A DNA stretch of 64,000 bases from the NCBI RefSeq assembly GCF_014193845.1, contig NZ_JACHZX010000002.1, positions 682,001 through 746,000 on the forward strand, written 5' to 3'. The position numbers were made by a program, and so were the translations under genes. Below are positions 29,562-40,972 of this stretch, piece after piece. Below the pieces are notes generated by a model. It saw only the letters and a program-made list of their open reading frames with translations. It was not told the origin of the DNA and did not search any database. The DNA comes from Sphingomonas sp. BK345 (GTDB lineage: Bacteria; Pseudomonadota; Alphaproteobacteria; Sphingomonadales; Sphingomonadaceae). Each line of letters starts with the position of its first letter. Position 1 is the first letter of the stretch.

Positions 29562-30205
29562 TGCCGACGATCCGCAAGCTCCGCTTTGAGGACGAGCAGG
29601 GCAACCCCGGCTTCCGCGCGCAGCTGAAGGAGCAGCGCTGGGACGACCATCGCTTCTACCACCACAATCTGGTCAACCAGAGCCTGCACTTCGTCAGCGC
29701 CTGCACCTTCCTGGTGGCCTATGCTTTGCTGTTCGTCGACGCCGCGCTGGCGAGTCTGCTCGCTTGGGGCGTCGCGATGACGAGTCGACAGGCCGGGCAC
29801 TTCTTCTTCGAGCCCAAGGACTATGACCACGAGAACGGGGTCAGCCACGAGTATAAGGAAGAGGTGAAGGTCGGCTACAATCTCACGCGCAAATATGTGC
29901 TGATGGGCTTGTGGCTGGCGATCCCGCTGGTGCTGGCGGTCGAGCCGACGTTGTTCGAGCTGCTCGAGCGACCCGATACGGCGCTCGACTTCCTCCGCCA
30001 CGTCGGCTTCGGCTGGCTGTGCTTCGGGGTGGCGGCGATCCTCTTCCGCGTGACCCAGCTGTGGATCGAGCGCGACCTGGAAACCGGGATCGTCTGGGCG
30101 ACGAAGATCGTCACCGATCCGTTCAGCGACTTCCGCCTCTATCGCACCGCGCCCGCGCGGCTGCTCAAGGGCGAGCGCAGCGAGGATCACCACGCGGCGG
30201 CGTGA
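29561..30205 (+). CDS. Conserved multi-pass membrane protein of unknown function
   Basis: 214 residues with about four hydrophobic segments and several conserved-looking polar patches (RFYHHNLVNQSLHF, AGHFFFEPKDYDHENG). The His/Asp clusters are reminiscent of membrane oxygenase/hydroxylase folds or the Mpo1-like/DUF962 group, but no family can be assigned. It starts within the stop of pmtA (TGATG), so a lipid-related role is a reasonable guess. Confidence 0.7.
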   Translation: MPTIRKLRFEDEQGNPGFRAQLKEQRWDDHRFYHHNLVNQSLHFVSACTFLVAYALLFVDAALASLLAWGVAMTSRQAGHFFFEPKDYDHENGVSHEYKEEVKVGYNLTRKYVLMGLWLAIPLVLAVEPTLFELLERPDTALDFLRHVGFGWLCFGVAAILFRVTQLWIERDLETGIVWATKIVTDPFSDFRLYRTAPARLLKGERSEDHHAAA

Positions 30206-30238
30206 GGCTGCGAGCGGGCGACTTCCTTTCCTCAAGCG

Positions 30239-30332
30239 CTGTTCGCCGGCGAAAGCCGGGGTCCAGGTGGGAAAGCCGTCGTGAGTATCGCGGCCGTCCC
30301 CCAACTAGGCCCCGGCCTTCGCCGGGGAACAG
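30239..30332. repeat. Long imperfect inverted repeat between two gene ends
   Basis: Arms at about 30239-30265 and 30307-30332 match with few mismatches (CTGTTC, then CCGGCGAA, then GCCGGGG against its complement). It sits between the membrane gene and the converging aminotransferase and could act as a bidirectional terminator or a REP-like repeat. Confidence 0.6.
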
Positions 30333-30346
30333 TCAGGAGCAGCGTT

Positions 30347-32002
30347 TCACCGCCCCAGCCGCACCCGCAGCGACTCAGCGAGCGCCATCCGGCGCAGCTG
30401 CTTGTCGCTGACCGCGGGTCCGCTCCACCAGCCGTCCGCCTGCATCGCGCGCGCGGCGGCGACGAAACGGCGGACGATCTCGTCGAACAAGGCCTCGTCC
30501 ACGTCGAGGCTGAAGATCAGTCGCCCGGTGCCGACCCAGCTCAGCGCCAGCCCCTCGGCGCGGAGGTAATATTGCAGCATCCAATTGTAGCGCGACGGCC
30601 GCGTATACAGCACGGTCCAGATCGTCGAGAGGTTGGCGACCGCGACCGGCAGGTCCTCGGCGGCGAGCGCGGCGTTGAGCTGCACCGCGCGCGCGTCCCA
30701 CTTGGCGTCGAGGCCGTCGTACAGCGCCTGTACCGGGCGCGTCTCGAGCCGGCGCAGGAACGAGTCCATCGCCGCCATCACATAGGGATGCGCGTTGAAG
30801 GTGCCGCGGGCAAAGCAGATGTCGACCGGCCGATCGTCACGCCAGCGCTGCATCAGCGCGGCGCGCCCGGTGAGCACGCCGACCGGCAGCCCGCCGCCCA
30901 GCGTCTTGCCCCAGGTGATCAGGTCGGGTTCGACTCCGACGCGGCGCAGCAGGCTGCCCGGCGCGAGCCGGAAGCCGACGAACACCTCGTCCGCGATCAG
31001 CACGATCCGGTTGGCGCGGCAGGTCTCGGCGAGGCGGTGGAGCCAGCGCGCATAGCCGTCGAGGTCGGCGCCGGCGCGGCGGGCGCTGTCGACCAGCTGG
31101 CTGTCCGATGGTGCGCCGGCGTTGGGATGGAGCGCCTGGAGCGGGTTGACCAGCACGCAGGCGATGTCCTTGCGGGTGGCGAGCACGCCCAGCGTCTCGT
31201 CGCTCATCTCGGCGAGCGTCAGCGTGTGGTCGGCGGGGAGGGGGTTGCCGATGCCGGGCTGCACGTCGCCCCACCAGCCGTGATAGGCGCCGGCGAAGCG
31301 CACCAGCCGGCGCTTGCCGGTGTGATAGCGCGCCAGCCGCACCGCCTGCATCACCGCCTCGGTGCCCGACATATGGAACGACACTTCGTCGTGCCCCGAC
31401 AGCGCGCGCAGCCGGCGGAGGTTGTCGGCGACCACCGGGTGATAGGCGCCGAGCAGCGCGCCGAGCGGCTCGGCGGTGGCGACCGCCTCGCGCAGCGTCT
31501 CCTTGTAGAAGTCGTTGCCGAACAGGTTGACGCCGTAGGAGCCGGTGCAGTCGATCAGCCGGTTGCCGTCGAGGTCGATCAGCCACGCGCCCTCGGTCCG
31601 TTCGACGAAGGCGCCGGTCGGCAGCTTGGCGCGCACCACCTCGGCGAAGGGGAAGGGGACACGGTAGCGTCCGGTGAACTGCAGGTCGGACAGGCCCGCG
31701 CGCGTTTCCGCGGTGTGCGCGAGCGTCTGCGGGAAGCGTTCGGCGTAATGCTCGCTCAGCCGGCGGAAGCCGCTGCGCCGTCGCGCCGCGACCGCGTCGT
31801 CGCAGCCGTCGGCGCGGAAGAAGCGCGCCTCCGGGTGGCTGTAATAAGGGATCTGCCCCGCGACGCGCTTCGCCATACGGCCGTGCCCGCCGAGCGAGCG
31901 ATGTTTGGCGCGCGACAGGCGCAGCCGCTCGCGCCCCTTGCTGACCGCGAACAAGGTGGTGGCGACCGCGCCGGCCACCGCGACGAACGTCTTCTTCTCC
32001 AT
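30347..32002 (-). CDS. Class III PLP aminotransferase with an N-terminal membrane segment
   Basis: 551-residue protein. The central and C-terminal parts match class III aminotransferases of the glutamate-1-semialdehyde aminomutase-like type: DEVFVGFRL, then the PLP lysine in TWGKTLGGGLPVG. About 110 residues precede the fold, including a hydrophobic stretch (TFVAVAGAVATTLFAV) that may anchor it to the membrane. The ATG at 32002 has GGGGAGG only 1 base before it, so the true start may be a TTG at 32041. It is divergent from psd with only about 38 bases between starts. Substrate unknown; the location suggests lipid metabolism. Confidence 0.75.
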   Translation of the reverse strand: MEKKTFVAVAGAVATTLFAVSKGRERLRLSRAKHRSLGGHGRMAKRVAGQIPYYSHPEARFFRADGCDDAVAARRRSGFRRLSEHYAERFPQTLAHTAETRAGLSDLQFTGRYRVPFPFAEVVRAKLPTGAFVERTEGAWLIDLDGNRLIDCTGSYGVNLFGNDFYKETLREAVATAEPLGALLGAYHPVVADNLRRLRALSGHDEVSFHMSGTEAVMQAVRLARYHTGKRRLVRFAGAYHGWWGDVQPGIGNPLPADHTLTLAEMSDETLGVLATRKDIACVLVNPLQALHPNAGAPSDSQLVDSARRAGADLDGYARWLHRLAETCRANRIVLIADEVFVGFRLAPGSLLRRVGVEPDLITWGKTLGGGLPVGVLTGRAALMQRWRDDRPVDICFARGTFNAHPYVMAAMDSFLRRLETRPVQALYDGLDAKWDARAVQLNAALAAEDLPVAVANLSTIWTVLYTRPSRYNWMLQYYLRAEGLALSWVGTGRLIFSLDVDEALFDEIVRRFVAAARAMQADGWWSGPAVSDKQLRRMALAESLRVRLGR

Positions 32003-32040
32003 GCCTCCCCACAGACCCTCACGATGACGCAGGTGTGACA

Positions 32041-32892
32041 ATGCGCTCGGCTTTCCTCCGCCTGCTGCTGCAGGAGGATCTCAACTTCCTGCTGACCAAT
32101 CGCATCCCGCGGCGCTGGGCGACCAAATTGGTCGGGCGCATCGCCGCGGTGGAACATCCCCTGGTGGCGCGACCCGCGCTGGCGGCATGGCGCTTCTTCT
32201 CCGACGTCGATCTCTCCGACGCCGCCACTACCGAGTTCCGCTCGCTACGCGACGGCTTCATCCGTCGGCTGCGCCCCGGCGCGCGCGCCTATGACCGCGA
32301 TCCGACGACGCTGGCGAGCCCGTGCGACGCGATCCTCGGCGCGCATGGCCGGATCGAGGGTGATCGAGTCTATCAGGTGAAGGGCTTCCCCTACCGGCTC
32401 GGCGAGCTGGTGCCCGAACCCGCGCTGGTCGATCGCTTCCGTGACGGCTGGTACGTGACGCTGCGGCTCACCGCGGCGATGTACCATCGCTTCCACGCCC
32501 CCGCCGACCTGACGGTGGAGGGCGTGACCTATCTCTCGGGCGACTGCTGGAACGTCAACCCGATCGCGCTCCGGCGGGTGGAGCAGCTGTTCTGCCGCAA
32601 CGAGCGCGCGGTGATCGAGGCGAGCGCGGGCGGGAGGCCGCTGCTGCTGGTGCCGGTCGCGGCGATCCTGGTGGCGAGCATCCGGCTCGGCTTCCTCGAC
32701 GTCGAGACGGTGCTGCGCGAGCAGGGCAGCGCGCGCGTGGCGTGCGACGCGCGGATCGGAAAAGGCGAGGAGATGGGCTGGTTCGAGCACGGCTCGACCA
32801 TCCTGCTGTTCCTGCCGCCCGCGGCGGAGCTGCGCGCCGGTCTGCGGCTCGGCGACACGATCCGCGCGGGGCAGGTGCTGGCGGACTGGTGA
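32041..32892 (+). CDS. psd: Phosphatidylserine decarboxylase-like proenzyme
   Basis: 283-residue PSD family enzyme, making phosphatidylethanolamine. Visible motifs are YHRFHAP (catalytic His) and FEHGSTI, where the G251-S252 bond would be cut to form the pyruvoyl group. Full length resembles the long bacterial class. AGGTG lies 5-6 bases before the ATG at 32041; a GTG at 32035 is in frame. With pmtA nearby this suggests a PE-to-PC route in the same neighbourhood. Confidence 0.88.
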   Translation: MRSAFLRLLLQEDLNFLLTNRIPRRWATKLVGRIAAVEHPLVARPALAAWRFFSDVDLSDAATTEFRSLRDGFIRRLRPGARAYDRDPTTLASPCDAILGAHGRIEGDRVYQVKGFPYRLGELVPEPALVDRFRDGWYVTLRLTAAMYHRFHAPADLTVEGVTYLSGDCWNVNPIALRRVEQLFCRNERAVIEASAGGRPLLLVPVAAILVASIRLGFLDVETVLREQGSARVACDARIGKGEEMGWFEHGSTILLFLPPAAELRAGLRLGDTIRAGQVLADW

Positions 32893-32928
32893 GGCGGACG
32901 AGGGGGCTGTCTCCGCCTTTCCCGCTGG

Positions 32929-33024
32929 CGTCATCCTGAGCTCGTCTCAGGATCCACCGGTCCGCGTACCCTTCGGCTTCTGAGTGCGCGGCGCCGTGGA
33001 TCCTGAGACAAGCTCAGGATGACG
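32929..33024. repeat. Long near-perfect inverted repeat (29-bp arms)
   Basis: The arms at 32929-32957 and 32996-33024 are reverse complements with a single mismatch (28 of 29), with about 38 bases between. It lies between the converging psd and acs genes. The repeated TCATCCTGAG/CTCAGGATGA word is typical of dispersed alphaproteobacterial palindromic repeats. Confidence 0.8.
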
Positions 33025-33075
33025 GAATGAAGAGGAGGGAGGACGGGCCAGCGACCAAGCCGTCCGCTCCCCCGA

Positions 33076-35004
<1,929 letters not shown>

Positions 35005-35048
35005 CGCTCGTTCTCTCTCCTCGATCCCGTATCGTCGTCGCCCGGCGC

Positions 35049-35750
35049 TCAGCCCTCGGGCGGCACCGGCGGCGTCTCGTCGCCCAGGCTCAGCCCGTGA
35101 CGCATCAGCATCGGCACGTTGGCCACCGCGAACAGCATGGTCACCGGGATGACCACCCACACCTTGTAGATCGCCCACAGGTCCCAGCCGCGCTGCGCGC
35201 CGAACGTGGCCGCGGCACCGCGCCACACTGCCTCGTTGGCGAACGCCATGGCGACGAAGAACCACACCCAGTTGAGCGTGAGCCGATGCCAGCCGCGCTC
35301 GCTCAGCCCGGGATAGCTCGACCCCATCAGCTGCTGGAGCAGCGGACGCCCGGTTGCCGCCCCGAAGCCCAAGGTCGCGGCCAGCAGCGCGTAGACGATC
35401 GTCGGCTTCGTCTGGATGAAGCGCGGGTCGCGGAAATACATCGTCAGCCCGCCGAACACGATCACCAGCCCGGCCGAGATCAGCAGCATCGGCGGCACGC
35501 GGCCGAGCTTTGCCTTGGCGATCACCAGCGCGACCACGCTCGCCAGCACGAAGGCGGCGGTCGCGACGATCACGCGCGCGAGCAGCAGCGCCTCCACGCG
35601 GGTGAGATCCGACAACGCGGGCGTCACCGCGGCGACGAGCCGTCGCGCGCTCTCGCCCGGCAGCAGGAAGTTGACCGCGAAGAAGACCGCGAGCGGGCCG
35701 TAATCCACCAGCGCGCGCGCGCCCGCCGACTCCTTCGGCGTCGCGCTCAC
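35049..35750 (-). CDS. ispZ: Septation protein A / intracellular septation family (IspZ, YciB)
   Basis: 233-residue inner-membrane protein with about five helices; the segments [29 protein letters not shown] and [19 protein letters not shown] are YciB/IspZ signatures. Linked to cell envelope and septation in other bacteria. The start GTG at 35750 overlaps the ftsY stop by 4 bases, so ispZ is the last gene of an mtaB-ftsY-ispZ operon. Confidence 0.88.
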   Translation of the reverse strand: MSATPKESAGARALVDYGPLAVFFAVNFLLPGESARRLVAAVTPALSDLTRVEALLLARVIVATAAFVLASVVALVIAKAKLGRVPPMLLISAGLVIVFGGLTMYFRDPRFIQTKPTIVYALLAATLGFGAATGRPLLQQLMGSSYPGLSERGWHRLTLNWVWFFVAMAFANEAVWRGAAATFGAQRGWDLWAIYKVWVVIPVTMLFAVANVPMLMRHGLSLGDETPPVPPEG

Positions 35751-36679
35751 TTGCGCGGCCCCGTGTCGACCCCGGCGATGATCCGACTGACCTCGCGCGC
35801 GTCGAACGGGCGCAGGTCGTCCATCTGCTCGCCGACGCCGATGGCATGGATCGGCAGGCCGTAGCGCTCCGCCGCCGCCACCAGCACGCCGCCGCGCGCG
35901 GTGCCGTCGAGCTTGGTCATGACGAGCCCGGTGACGCCCGCCACCTCCTTGAACACCTCGATCTGGTTGAGCGCGTTCTGTCCGGTGGTCGCGTCGAGCA
36001 CCAGCAGCACGTCGTGCGGCGCGGCGGGGTTGAGGCGGCCGAGCACGCGGCGGATCTTGGCGAGCTCGTCCATCAGCTCGCGCTTGTTCTGGAGCCGGCC
36101 GGCGGTGTCGACGATCAGCACGTCGGTGCCGATCTCGGTGGCTTTCTTCACCGCGTCCCACACGATCCCGGCGGCGTCGCCGCCCTCGGGGCCGGTCACG
36201 ATCGGCACGCCGATCCGCTCGGCCCAGGTGCGCAGCTGGCCGATCGCGGCCGCGCGGAAGGTGTCGCCCGCGGCGAGCATCACCTGATAGTCCTGCTCGA
36301 GGAACAGGTGCGCCAGCTTGGCGATCGTGGTGGTCTTGCCCGAGCCGTTGACGCCGATCACCAGCACCACCTGCGGGCGGGGAAAAGCGTCGATGCCGAG
36401 CGGCTTGGCGACCTGCGCCAGCACCTTTTCCACCTCCTCGGCGACGACGAGCCGGATGCCGAGCTCCTCCATGTTGCGCTCGAACGTGCCCTCGGCGAGC
36501 CGCGCGCGGACCCGACCCGCGGTCTCCGGACCGAGATCGGAGCCGATCAGCGCCTCCTCCACCTCATCGAGCGTGTGCTCCTCGAGCCGCGCGCCGCCGA
36601 GGCCGGCGAGGTTGCCGACCAGACGGTCGGAGGTGCGGCGAAAGCCGCCCAGCAGCTTGTCGTGCCAGCTCGTGCTCAT
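35747..36679 (-). CDS. ftsY: Signal recognition particle receptor FtsY
   Basis: 310-residue SRP GTPase: G1 [10 protein letters not shown], the [11 protein letters not shown] insertion-box region, G3 DTAGR, G4 TKLDG. The N-terminal acidic domain is short, as is usual in alphaproteobacteria. It docks SRP-ribosome complexes at the membrane; the SRP RNA gene is elsewhere in the window (11604). Its ATG overlaps the mtaB stop by 4 bases. Confidence 0.95.
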   Translation of the reverse strand: MSTSWHDKLLGGFRRTSDRLVGNLAGLGGARLEEHTLDEVEEALIGSDLGPETAGRVRARLAEGTFERNMEELGIRLVVAEEVEKVLAQVAKPLGIDAFPRPQVVLVIGVNGSGKTTTIAKLAHLFLEQDYQVMLAAGDTFRAAAIGQLRTWAERIGVPIVTGPEGGDAAGIVWDAVKKATEIGTDVLIVDTAGRLQNKRELMDELAKIRRVLGRLNPAAPHDVLLVLDATTGQNALNQIEVFKEVAGVTGLVMTKLDGTARGGVLVAAAERYGLPIHAIGVGEQMDDLRPFDAREVSRIIAGVDTGPRK

Positions 36680-37860
36680 GCGATGGTTCCGGTGAGATGG
36701 TCGGGCGCGGCGGCGACGATCGCGACGTCGTGCACGCTGCCGATGGGGAGGGGGGCAGCGAGGCGGACCTCGCTGAAATCGGGGGCGTGGCCGCGGTCAC
36801 CGGGGCGCTCGATCAGCACGCGCTGCACCGTGCCGACCTGGCGCGCGAGGCGGCGCGCGAGCCGCGCGGTCGAGGCGGCGCGTAGCGTCGCGGCGCGGGC
36901 GCGCGCCACCTCCGGCTCGACCTGCGGCATGCGCGCCGCCGGCGTGCCCGCGCGCGGCGAGTAGGGGAAGACGTGCGCGTGGGTGATGTCGGCCTCGTCG
37001 ACCAGCGCGAGCGTGTTGGCAAACATCGCCTCGTCCTCGGTCGGGAAACCCGCGATGAGGTCGGCGCCGATCGCCAGCTCGGGGCGCGCGGCGCGTAGCC
37101 GCTCGACCAGCGCGAGCGCCGCGGCGCGGCGATGGCGCCGGCGCATGCGCTTGAGGATCAGGTCGTCGCCCGCCTGGAGCGAGAGGTGGACGTGCGGCAT
37201 CACCCGCGGCTCCTGGGTGAGCAAGGCGAACAGCGCGTCGTCCACCACATGGGGATCGAGCGAGGAGAGGCGGACCCGCTCCAGCCCCGGCACGCCCATG
37301 AGCAGCCGCTCGACCAGCGCCGCGAGCCCGGCGCCGCGGTCGTCGTAGCTCGCGAGATCGACCCCGCTCAGCACCACCTCGCGCTGCCCGGCCTCGACCA
37401 GCGCCGCGACGCGCGGGACGATCTCGGCGATCGGATCGCTGCGGCTCGCGCCGCGGCCCTGCGGGATCGCGCAGAAGGTGCAGGCATGATCGCAGCCGTT
37501 CTGGACGCCGACGAAGGCGCGCGTCTGCGCGCGCGGCCACGGCGCGTTGGTGCGCGCGCTACCCCAGCTCGCCGGCAGCAGCTTGGCGGCGTTTGGGACC
37601 AGGCGGTCGACCTCGGGCATGGCGGCGAAGCCGGCGCGATCCATCTCGGCGGCGCAGCCGGTGACCACCAGCTCGGCGTGCGGCACGCGGCGCCGCAGCC
37701 GGCGCACCGCCGCGCGCGTGTCGCGCATCGCCTGGTTGGTCACGCCGCAGCCGTTCACCACCGCCACGCCCGCGCCGGCGAGCTGGCGGATCGCCTCGCT
37801 CTCGGCGATGTTGAGGCGGCAGCCGAGCGTCACGACCTCTGGCTGGGGAACGGCGGACAT
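36676..37860 (-). CDS. mtaB: tRNA t6A37 methylthiotransferase MtaB
   Basis: 394-residue radical-SAM methylthiotransferase. The N-terminal UPF0004 cluster cysteines are in TLGCRLN, VNGCGVT and VTGCAAE. The radical-SAM cluster is CDHACTFC, and a C-terminal TRAM-like region is present. It adds a methylthio group to t6A at position 37 of tRNAs. First gene of the operon with ftsY and ispZ. Confidence 0.92.
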   Translation of the reverse strand: MSAVPQPEVVTLGCRLNIAESEAIRQLAGAGVAVVNGCGVTNQAMRDTRAAVRRLRRRVPHAELVVTGCAAEMDRAGFAAMPEVDRLVPNAAKLLPASWGSARTNAPWPRAQTRAFVGVQNGCDHACTFCAIPQGRGASRSDPIAEIVPRVAALVEAGQREVVLSGVDLASYDDRGAGLAALVERLLMGVPGLERVRLSSLDPHVVDDALFALLTQEPRVMPHVHLSLQAGDDLILKRMRRRHRRAAALALVERLRAARPELAIGADLIAGFPTEDEAMFANTLALVDEADITHAHVFPYSPRAGTPAARMPQVEPEVARARAATLRAASTARLARRLARQVGTVQRVLIERPGDRGHAPDFSEVRLAAPLPIGSVHDVAIVAAAPDHLTGTIA

Positions 37861-37953
37861 GGCGCGCGATCTAAGCGGCGGCGCGGACGAAGTCGACCCT
37901 GTGGTGTGGGGTGATCCCTTAGTCCTTCCCGCATGGCGGGGAGGATCGGAAGC

Positions 37954-38841
37954 TCACCCTCGCGGCGCCATCACCTCGATCACGCCGGCCGCGACGTGCG
38001 CGGTGACCGGCGTGTGCGCCAGCACCTCGCCGTCGATCGAGATCGGCAGCGGCGGGTCGCTGCGCACGCGGATCGACGTGCCGGAGAAGGTCACGACCTC
38101 ATGGTGCCGTTCTTCGCGACCGAGCCAGCTCGCCGCCCAGTTCGTGACCAGCCGGCGCTTGTAATGGCCCTTCACCACCTGGACGACGATCTTGCCCGAG
38201 TCGACCTTGGCTTCGTCCACCAGCCAGGTGCCGCCGTGGTAAGGACCGTTAGAGATCCGCACCTCGACCGCCTTCAGCTTCTGCTCGCCCTTGCCGTCGC
38301 CCGCGTCGACGTAGAGCGTGAAGGGTCGGAAGCGCGTCAGCTGATAACCCGCCCAGCCGAGATAGCCGAGCCGCCCCGCCACCTTCTTGAGCCGGTGCGG
38401 CACCGTCTCGGCGATCTGCGGGCTCAGCCCCATCGCGGCGCAATTGGCGAAATAATCGTCGTCGATCATGCCGAGATCGATCCGCCGCGGCGCGCCGGTG
38501 CGGAAGACCTCGATCGCACCGTCGATGTCGAGCGGCAACCCCAGCGTGCGCGCGAAGCTGTTGGCGGTGCCGAGCGGCAGCACGCCGAGCACGACGTCAT
38601 GGCCGACCATGAGATCGACCAGCCCGCTGATCGTGCCGTCGCCGCCCCCGAGGATCAGCAGGTCAGGCTTCTTCTCCAGCGCCTTGCGCACGGTGCGGTC
38701 GAGGTGCTTGGGGTCTTTCACCGCGTGCGGCTCGACCTTGAACGCCAGCTCGCGCAGGCGGCGGCAGGCGCGGCGGAACAGCTTGCGCCCGCGCCGCGAC
38801 TTGGCGTTGACGACGAGCGCGGCGGAGCGGATTTCTCTCAT
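37954..38841 (-). CDS. Diacylglycerol kinase-family lipid kinase (YegS-like)
   Basis: 295-residue DAGK_cat-fold kinase. The ATP-binding motif is LILGGGDGTISG, followed by GVLPLGTANSFAR, both family signatures. Likely phosphorylates diacylglycerol, sphingosine or a related lipid. The start ATG at 38841 is chosen because the open frame beyond runs antisense across hemB. It is divergent from hemB, 78 bases away. In a sphingolipid-containing genus a long-chain-base substrate is possible, but that is inference. Confidence 0.82.
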   Translation of the reverse strand: MREIRSAALVVNAKSRRGRKLFRRACRRLRELAFKVEPHAVKDPKHLDRTVRKALEKKPDLLILGGGDGTISGLVDLMVGHDVVLGVLPLGTANSFARTLGLPLDIDGAIEVFRTGAPRRIDLGMIDDDYFANCAAMGLSPQIAETVPHRLKKVAGRLGYLGWAGYQLTRFRPFTLYVDAGDGKGEQKLKAVEVRISNGPYHGGTWLVDEAKVDSGKIVVQVVKGHYKRRLVTNWAASWLGREERHHEVVTFSGTSIRVRSDPPLPISIDGEVLAHTPVTAHVAAGVIEVMAPRG

Positions 38842-38880
38842 GCCCAGGCTAACGCGCGAGCGGGCGTTCCGCTGCCGTAA

Positions 38881-40438
<1,558 letters not shown>

Positions 40439-40442
<4 letters not shown>

Positions 40443-40972
40443 TCGAGACCGAGCGGCTCACGCTGCGCGGTTGGCGCGCCGACGACGTCGAGTCCTTCCA
40501 CGCGATCGCGCAGGACGCCGAGGTGATGCGCCACATCGGCCCGCCCGAGACGCGGCGCGAGAGCCGCCGCGCTTGGCGGCGCATGGCGGCGGCGCAGGCG
40601 CGTTACGGCCATTGCTTCTGGGCAGTCGAGCGACGTGCCGACCGCACCTTTATTGGCCTGTGCGGGCTGTTGCCGCTGCCGCGTCCGGTAGCCGGCGAGG
40701 TCGAGATCGGCTGGCGGCTCGGCCGCGCGCACTGGGGCAGGGGCTATGCGCATGAGGCTGCCTCCGCCTGCCTCGAATGGGCGTGGGAGCATCTCGACGT
40801 GCCGACGATCGCGGCGGTGACCGTGCCCGGCAACACGCGTAGCCGGCTGCTCATGGAACGGCTCGGCATGACGCGCGTGATCGGCGGCGATTTCGACCAT
40901 CCCGAACTTGCGGCGGGTGATCCGCTGCGGCGGCATCTGCTCTATCGTATCGCCCGGCCGACGCGTGGCTGA
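40439..40972 (+). CDS. GNAT N-acetyltransferase (second of a tandem pair)
   Basis: 177-residue RimJ/RimL-like GNAT with the same architecture as the gene before it (GEVEIGWRLGRAHWGRGYAHEA as CoA loop); the two look like a tandem duplication of equal length. Its stop overlaps the next gene by 8 bases. Substrate unknown. Confidence 0.8.

Noticed and set aside
35005..35847. Extension of the acs frame upstream
   Set aside because: Covers ispZ antisense; acs has a canonical start and length at 35004.
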